From: Clostridiales bacterium | GTDB lineage: Bacteria > Bacillota_A > Clostridia > Saccharofermentanales > Saccharofermentanaceae | Length of the DNA stretch: 27,025 nt | Assembly (NCBI GenBank): GCA_024695545.1 | Contig: JAILHZ010000189.1 | Span: 1 to 27,025, forward strand | Reading direction: 5' to 3' | Shown: positions 22,626-27,025 of the stretch, in pieces | Layout: each line of letters begins with the position of its first letter | Numbering within the stretch: the first letter of the stretch is position 1 | The notes under the pieces: model-generated | Databases searched by the model: none | What the model was told of the DNA's origin: nothing | Seen by the model: the letters and a program-made list of their open reading frames with translations, nothing else | Program-made: the position numbers and the translations under genes

Positions 22626-23177
22626 TTATCGTTTAAGAAGCGGCGCGAGTGTCTTTCCGAAAAGCCCTCGCGGATAGCCCCGGCGGTCATCTGAAGACAG
22701 CAGGGTAAAGCCCCGTGTCTGATAGTAGTCCACCATGCCTTCGTTGCTGAGTGCAGTGTGAAGAAGCATGTGCGAGCACATCGTGGCCCGCGCGACTTTC
22801 TCACAGAAGGAGAGAAGATAGTTGCCGATCCCCTGTCCGCGCCACTGGTCCCATACGGAGAATCTCGCAAAATACGCGACTCGGGCGGATACCCCGGTGA
22901 GTACTCCCGAAAGCTCTTTATCCATTTCTCTTCTCGGACGGATATAGAGCCGGCATGTCCCCAGGATCTCTTCTTCATCACTTAGGGCGACAAAAACTAC
23001 TCCGGAAGAGATCGCATTCTGAATCGTCTCCAGTGTCTCAGATGTTGCCTCGATATACGAGTCCGGAATTCCGGAATCCCGGCAATACGAGGACATCGAC
23101 TCATGCACCAGCCTGAGGATGACAGAGGCTTCCGACAGACGTGCTTTTCTGACGTAGATATCAGGCATGCTTGTCAC
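22626..23177 (-). CDS. GNAT-family N-acetyltransferase
   Basis: A 183-residue acetyl-CoA-dependent transferase. The acetyl-CoA-binding motif QWRGQGIG (111-118) follows the beta-4 strand (YFARFSVWD), and a late YYQTRGF (Tyr-rich strand) fits the fold. The start at 23177 overlaps argF by 17 bp; an in-frame ATG at 23168 reduces the overlap to 8 bp. Neither has a strong ribosome site, so it is likely translated by coupling with argF. It is the last gene of the arginine operon, before a terminator. The substrate is unknown; arginine-pathway involvement is inferred from position alone. Confidence 0.82.
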   Translation of the reverse strand: MTSMPDIYVRKARLSEASVILRLVHESMSSYCRDSGIPDSYIEATSETLETIQNAISSGVVFVALSDEEEILGTCRLYIRPRREMDKELSGVLTGVSARVAYFARFSVWDQWRGQGIGNYLLSFCEKVARATMCSHMLLHTALSNEGMVDYYQTRGFTLLSSDDRRGYPRGLFGKTLAPLLKR

Positions 23178-24093
23178 TCATGAGATGAACGAGGATCGCC
23201 TTGTGGGCGTGCAGTCTGTTCTCTGCCTCATCGAATACGAAAGAACGCGGTCCGTCGATGATGTCTTCGGTGACCTCATAACCGCGATAAGCCGGCAGGC
23301 AGTGCAGGAAGATCGCATCCTTATCAGCTACGGAGAACAGATCGGCGTTGACCTGATAATCCTTGAATACCTTAACTCTTTCGGCCTTCTCGGCTTCCTG
23401 ACCCATGCTTGCCCATGTATCTGCATAGATGACATCAGCGTTCTTGCAAGCCTCATACGGATCCTCGGTCATAACGATCTTGGAACCTGTGATCTTTGCA
23501 TCTTCCTGTGCCTGAAGCACATATTTCTCCGGGCAGGTATATGCCTTCGGGGAAGCAACGGAGATGTCCATGCCGGCCTTAGCGCAGGCATGCAGCAGGG
23601 AGTTTGCCATGTTGTTTCCATCACCGACATAAGCGAGCTTTAAACCCTTCAGTTCGCCCTTATGCTCCTTGATGGTCAGAAGGTCAGCGAGGACCTGAGT
23701 CGGGTGCTGGTCATCGGAGAGACCATTGATGACCGGAACCGAGCCGTACTTGGCCAGATCTACGATATCCTGATGGGAGAAAGTTCTGATCATGATGCCG
23801 TCAACCATGCGGGACAGTACATTTGCTGTATCGTAGATGGTTTCGCCGCGTCCGATCTGGATGTCGTCACCGGAAAGGAAGAGAGCGTGACCGCCGAGCT
23901 GGTACATGCCGACTTCGAACGAAACACGTGTTCTTGTAGAAGATTTGGTAAAGATCATGCCGAGAGTTTTGCCGGCAAGGATCGGATGCGGGATTCCCGC
24001 CTTTGTCTTAGCCTTCAGGTCGATCGCGGTCTCAAGGAGTGCGTCGAGCTCCGGGATGGTTACGTCTTCGTGAAAATCAATGTAGTGTTTCAT
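23161..24093 (-). CDS. argF: Ornithine carbamoyltransferase
   Basis: A 310-residue enzyme forming citrulline from ornithine and carbamoyl phosphate. Carbamoyl-phosphate-binding SSTRTR (51-56) and HPTQ (130-133), the ornithine-binding DTWASMG (225-231) and HCLP (264-267) are all present; the SMG motif separates it from aspartate carbamoyltransferase. GGAAAGGAG, located in the end of argD, precedes the ATG; the gap to argD is 6 bp. The operon context points to the anabolic enzyme rather than the catabolic arcB. Confidence 0.96.
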   Translation of the reverse strand: MKHYIDFHEDVTIPELDALLETAIDLKAKTKAGIPHPILAGKTLGMIFTKSSTRTRVSFEVGMYQLGGHALFLSGDDIQIGRGETIYDTANVLSRMVDGIMIRTFSHQDIVDLAKYGSVPVINGLSDDQHPTQVLADLLTIKEHKGELKGLKLAYVGDGNNMANSLLHACAKAGMDISVASPKAYTCPEKYVLQAQEDAKITGSKIVMTEDPYEACKNADVIYADTWASMGQEAEKAERVKVFKDYQVNADLFSVADKDAIFLHCLPAYRGYEVTEDIIDGPRSFVFDEAENRLHAHKAILVHLMSDKHA

Positions 24094-24099
24094 ATGTGT

Positions 24100-25314
24100 T
24101 TACTCCTTTCCGGAAAGAACGTCCTGCAGTGCAGTGACGAATTTGGATGCGTGTGTTTTTGTGAGGATCAGCGGCGGTGCGATACGGATAACATTTGCTC
24201 CGATCGAGCTGACGAGGAAGCCTTTCTCGAAGAGCTTCATCTTTATGTCTGCCGCGGAATCCGAAGTAAGCTCGATACCGATCAGGAAGCCTTTGCCGCG
24301 GACATCGGAGATCTTCTTCGTCTTCTTAGCGACTATCTGAAGCTTCTCCTGGATCCATGCGCCGGTCTCAGTAACGTTCTTGAGAAGTTCTGCGGATTCG
24401 ATCTCGTTCACTACGGCAAGTCCTGCAGCACAGGCCAGCGGGTTTCCGCCGAATGTGGAACCGTGGTCGCCCGGAGCAAAGCCCTTCGCTACTTCGTCCG
24501 TCGCAAGGACGGCACCGATCGGTACGCCGCCGGCAAGTCCTTTTGCCAGAGACATAATATCCGGCTTGATGCCATACTGCTCATATGCGAAGAAGGTTCC
24601 GGTACGTCCGACACCTGTCTGGACTTCGTCAACGATGAGAAGGATCTTGTTCTTCGTGCAGAACTTTCTTACTGCCTGCACGTAGTCATAATCTGCCGGA
24701 TGAACGCCGCTTTCGCCCTGGATGAGCTCGAGCATGATGGCGCCGGTCTCCTTGTCTGCCGCGTTTTTGATCACTTCGATGTCGTTATAAGGAACATATT
24801 CGAAGCCCGGAAGATTCGGTCCGAAAGGAGTTCTGAACTTTTCCTGGCCTGTAGCGGCGATGGTCGCCATGGTACGTCCGTGGAAGGACATTGTTGCCGT
24901 GATGATCTTCGGCTTCGGAGTGCCCTTCTTGTACCAGTACCCGCGAGCAAGCTTAAGGGCGCCTTCGTTCGCTTCCGCGCCGGAATTGGCGAAGAAGACC
25001 TTATCGGCGAAGCTCAGTTCAACGAGTTTTTTTGCCAGAAGCGTCTGCGGCTCATTGTAGTAGTAATTGCAGCAGTGGATCACTTTCTTTGCCTGATCGG
25101 AAATGGCTTTGGTAAGCTTGCTGTGGGCGTGACCCAGTGTGTTTACGGCGATACCGCCGATCATGTCCATGTATTTCTTTCCGTCGGTACCGTAAAGATA
25201 CACGCCCTTGCCGTGGTCAGCCACGAGAGGGACCCGCTTTCCGAAACACGCCATATAGTATTTTTCGTCGTACTTGATGATTGTATCTAATGTATTATCT
25301 TTAATGTTTTCCAT
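24100..25314 (-). CDS. argD: Acetylornithine aminotransferase
   Basis: A 404-residue class III PLP aminotransferase converting N-acetylglutamate semialdehyde to N-acetylornithine. Visible motifs: SGAEANE (111-117), SFHGRT (143-148), DEVQTG (229-234) and the PLP-binding Lys258 in SLAKGLAGG. GAGG precedes the ATG. It lies between argB (64-bp gap) and argF (6-bp gap), which favours ArgD over other omega-aminotransferases. Confidence 0.95.
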   Translation of the reverse strand: MENIKDNTLDTIIKYDEKYYMACFGKRVPLVADHGKGVYLYGTDGKKYMDMIGGIAVNTLGHAHSKLTKAISDQAKKVIHCCNYYYNEPQTLLAKKLVELSFADKVFFANSGAEANEGALKLARGYWYKKGTPKPKIITATMSFHGRTMATIAATGQEKFRTPFGPNLPGFEYVPYNDIEVIKNAADKETGAIMLELIQGESGVHPADYDYVQAVRKFCTKNKILLIVDEVQTGVGRTGTFFAYEQYGIKPDIMSLAKGLAGGVPIGAVLATDEVAKGFAPGDHGSTFGGNPLACAAGLAVVNEIESAELLKNVTETGAWIQEKLQIVAKKTKKISDVRGKGFLIGIELTSDSAADIKMKLFEKGFLVSSIGANVIRIAPPLILTKTHASKFVTALQDVLSGKE

Positions 25315-25350
25315 ATTATTACCTCATATATAATATCGGCTTCCGGCTTG

Positions 25351-25358
25351 AAAAGCAC
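25351..25358. repeat. Iterated word AAAAGCAC between argB and argD
   Basis: GAAAAGCACTT lies in the 64-bp gap, 37 bp upstream of the argD ATG. Confidence 0.55.
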
Positions 25359-25378
25359 TTGGGCCGGCGGTGCATCTG

Positions 25379-26326
25379 TCAGATCTTTTCTCCCTCGAAA
25401 TAGGGCTTCTTTTCCTGGACGATCATCGTGCCGATACCTTTGCCGGTGAAGATCTCGAGGAGAATACTGTGAGGGATACGCCCGTCAATAATATGTGCAC
25501 GGCCGACGCCGCGTCGGATCGTATCCAGGCATCCGTTGACCTTCGGGATCATGCCGCCGGTGATTACTCCGGACTCGATCATCTCGTGGATGTCGGACTC
25601 GGTGAGGACAGGGAAGACCTGCTCGGAACCGTCCGGCATTACTCCCTTAACACCCTCGACATCGGTAAGTGTCATGAGCTTCTCGGCTTTCAGTGCAACA
25701 GCAATCTCGGCGGCAACTGTGTCCGCGTTGATGTTGTAGCTCTCGCCGTCAGAACCGACACCGATCGGGGCAACGACCGGGATATACTCGTCGTTAGCCA
25801 GTGTGGAGATGACCTTGGTGTTGATATTCTTGATCTTGCCGACGAATCCGACATCGATCGGATTGCCGTTTGCATCTTCAGTGAGCTTCTCGCACTCGAT
25901 CAGGTGACCGTCGATACCGCTGATACCGATGGCCTTTACGCCTTTCTGTCCGAGATAGGAGACGATCTCTTTATTGGTCTTGCCGACCAGGACCATCTGT
26001 GCGACGCTCATGACTTTTGCGTCAGTAACACGCAGGCCGTTCTCGAAGCGGGACTCGACATTCAGTGTCTTCAGCATGTTGCTGATGTCCGGTCCGCCGC
26101 CGTGAACCAGTACCGGATTGATACCGACGGACTTCAGAAGTGCGATATCATCCATTACAGAGGATTTCAGTTCATCGTTGACCATAGCGTTGCCGCCGTA
26201 CTTGATGACAACGGTCTTGCCTGCCAGGCTCTGGATATACGGGAGCGCCTCGATAAGAGTAGCGGCCTTGTTGATCCAGGTCTGCATATCATGTCCTACA
26301 GAAGGTAAAGTTTTATCCTTTTCCAT
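25379..26326 (-). CDS. argB: Acetylglutamate kinase
   Basis: A 315-residue amino acid kinase family enzyme that phosphorylates N-acetylglutamate. Motifs: KYGGNAM (42-48), VHGGGPDI (74-81), [10 protein letters not shown] (~93-102) and the C-terminal GGMIPK. An N-terminal helix of about 30 residues precedes the kinase core, as in arginine-inhibited hexameric forms, so feedback inhibition by arginine is inferred. AGGAG lies 8 bp upstream of the ATG. It is the first gene of argB-argD-argF-GNAT, behind an ArgR-like site. argC, argJ, argG and argH are not in the window. Confidence 0.96.
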   Translation of the reverse strand: MEKDKTLPSVGHDMQTWINKAATLIEALPYIQSLAGKTVVIKYGGNAMVNDELKSSVMDDIALLKSVGINPVLVHGGGPDISNMLKTLNVESRFENGLRVTDAKVMSVAQMVLVGKTNKEIVSYLGQKGVKAIGISGIDGHLIECEKLTEDANGNPIDVGFVGKIKNINTKVISTLANDEYIPVVAPIGVGSDGESYNINADTVAAEIAVALKAEKLMTLTDVEGVKGVMPDGSEQVFPVLTESDIHEMIESGVITGGMIPKVNGCLDTIRRGVGRAHIIDGRIPHSILLEIFTGKGIGTMIVQEKKPYFEGEKI

Positions 26327-26360
26327 ATATATAACTCCTGCCTGCGCTAATATTTATACA

Positions 26361-26389
26361 GAATACTGAATAAACTTGCATAAAGCAAG
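26361..26389 (-). promoter_or_regulatory. Candidate promoter of the arg operon
   Basis: On the minus strand TTGCTT, a 17-bp spacer containing the ARG box, and TATTCT. Both hexamers are imperfect. An alternative -10, TATAAA, lies a few bases further downstream. Confidence 0.4.
26365..26382. promoter_or_regulatory. ArgR operator (ARG box) in the argB promoter
   Basis: ACTGAATAAACTTGCATA closely fits the 18-bp ARG-box consensus (TGAAT-4N-ATTCA-type). On the minus strand it lies in the 17-bp spacer between TTGCTT (-35) and TATTCT (-10), where ArgR binding with arginine would block transcription of argB-argD-argF-GNAT. Confidence 0.65.
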
Positions 26390-26537
26390 TATAAAGGCTA
26401 AAAATCAGGAAAATTGTACATTGTGCACAAGCAGAGGTTAGGAATCATTGTCAAGTTGCCAAAATCGTTGTCGGCGAGTGTCAAAAAAGCCCGCGGATTT
26501 TTGGGGATATTTACGAGTGGTAGCGGCATAGTGGGCG

Positions 26538-26546
26538 TGTTATAGT
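26538..26546 (+). promoter_or_regulatory. Extended -10 promoter of the ABC ATPase gene
   Basis: TGT-TATAGT forms an extended -10 without a recognisable -35. It predicts a leader of about 47 nt. Confidence 0.5.
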
Positions 26547-26563
26547 AGTTCCATAAAGAAAAA

Positions 26564-26583
26564 GTGCCCGGTTCCCGGTGCAC
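26564..26583 (+). promoter_or_regulatory. Leader hairpin before the ABC ATPase ribosome site
   Basis: GTGC-CCGG pairs with CCGG-t-GCAC (8 bp, one bulge) around TTC. It ends 5 bp before GGAGG (26589-26593). It could protect the transcript 5' end or modulate initiation. Confidence 0.4.
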
Positions 26584-26599
26584 AATTTGGAGGTAAAAA

Positions 26600-27025
26600 A
26601 TGGCAAGTTTATCACTTCAGCATGTTTACAAGAAGTATGAAGGCGGCGTTGTAGCTGTTTCTGACTTCAACCTTGAGATTTCCGATAAGGAGTTCATCAT
26701 TCTGGTAGGACCTTCCGGTTGTGGTAAGTCCACAACACTTCGTATGATCGCTGGTCTCGAAGATATTTCCGAGGGTGAGATCTACATCGAGGATCGTCTG
26801 ATCAACGACGTACTCCCGAAGGATCGTGATATCGCGATGGTATTCCAGAACTACGCTCTCTATCCGCACATGACAGTATTCGATAACATGGCATTCGGTC
26901 TTAAGCTCCGTAAGGTAGCTCGTGATGAGATCAAGCGCCGCGTTCAGGAAGCTGCTAAGATCCTCGAGATCGAGCACCTCCTCGACAGAAAGCCGAAGGC
27001 TCTCTCCGGTGGTCAGCGTCAGCGT
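26600..27025 (+). CDS. Sugar ABC transporter ATP-binding protein, MsmX/UgpC type (3' partial)
   Basis: The first 142 codons of an ATPase that continues past the window. Walker A is GPSGCGKST, the Q-loop lies in [14 protein letters not shown], and the signature LSGGQRQR ends at the edge. This pattern is typical of the shared cytoplasmic ATPases (MsmX, MsmK, UgpC) that energise several oligosaccharide importers. GGAGG (26589-26593) precedes the ATG. Codon use is notably biased (mostly CGT for Arg, GGT for Gly), unlike most neighbours, which suggests high expression. No permease or binding protein is next to it on the visible side, in keeping with a shared ATPase; it would suit a polysaccharide degrader. 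Confidence 0.93.
   Translation, partial: MASLSLQHVYKKYEGGVVAVSDFNLEISDKEFIILVGPSGCGKSTTLRMIAGLEDISEGEIYIEDRLINDVLPKDRDIAMVFQNYALYPHMTVFDNMAFGLKLRKVARDEIKRRVQEAAKILEIEHLLDRKPKALSGGQRQR

Noticed and set aside
23662..25290. A 542-codon plus-strand open frame opposite argF and argD
   Set aside because: Antisense to two well-supported genes, and its translation shows no recognisable family.
26421..26430. TTGTGCACAA palindrome between argB and the ABC gene
   Set aside because: Only 10 bp, and a single copy with no clear relation to either promoter. Too weak to call as an operator.
26612..26977. A 121-codon minus-strand open frame at the window end
   Set aside because: It lies opposite the ABC ATPase, which has Walker A, Q-loop and signature motifs and a strong ribosome site.

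Overview
The window reads as a Gram-positive anaerobe of the Clostridia (Bacillota), probably a plant-fibre-degrading gut or rumen lineage. The evidence is a GH5 cellulase-type enzyme, AGGAGG-type ribosome binding sites, veg next to ispE, rqcP next to divIC, the dnaX-ybaB-recR block preceded by SRP RNA, formate-tetrahydrofolate ligase and a GTP-type PEP carboxykinase. No phage, transposase, integrase or CRISPR array is visible. Most of the window is core chromosome, with lineage-specific genes between conserved blocks.

Layout. 1-2685 (+): the 3' part of a GH5 endoglucanase with a membrane helix and a long cytoplasmic tail, then a VanZ-like membrane protein. 2697-7045 (-): a sirtuin, two related membrane-anchored N-acetylmuramoyl-L-alanine amidases and a short-chain dehydrogenase. 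7184-7489 (-): tRNA-Thr(GGT) and tRNA-Gly(CCC), each with its own promoter and terminator. 7658-8371 (+): a small lipoprotein. 8470-12486 (-): pckG, a zinc-ribbon/HD protein and a metzincin-like protein. 12604-13587 (+): a small conserved-looking protein, rqcP and divIC. 13669-17094 (-): recR, ybaB, dnaX and SRP RNA. 17124-20129 (-): a beta-lactamase-fold protein lacking its catalytic residues, and fhs. 20444-21756 (+): veg and ispE. 21763-22425 (-): an XRE repressor with an inactive-looking S24 domain. 22626-26326 (-): the operon argB-argD-argF-GNAT behind an ArgR-type operator. 26600-27025 (+): the start of a sugar-ABC ATPase.

The genes fall into themes. Cell envelope and division: amidases, VanZ-like protein, beta-lactamase-like protein, DivIC. 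Replication, repair and translation: DnaX, YbaB, RecR, SRP RNA, RqcP, tRNAs. Central metabolism: PckG, Fhs, IspE. Arginine synthesis: N-acetylglutamate phosphorylation (ArgB), acetylornithine transamination (ArgD) and citrulline formation (ArgF).

The most striking unexplained signal is an 8-bp word, AAAAGCAC (complement GTGCTTTT). I count 17 copies by eye against about one expected by chance. They occur on both strands, in three reading frames inside genes, and often in intergenic DNA, where they appear as singles, a 14-bp tandem duplication and inverted pairs. The second is the cellulase's cytoplasmic tail, which carries two copies of a KRPNMRPSA motif. I do not see a complete new defence or mobile system.
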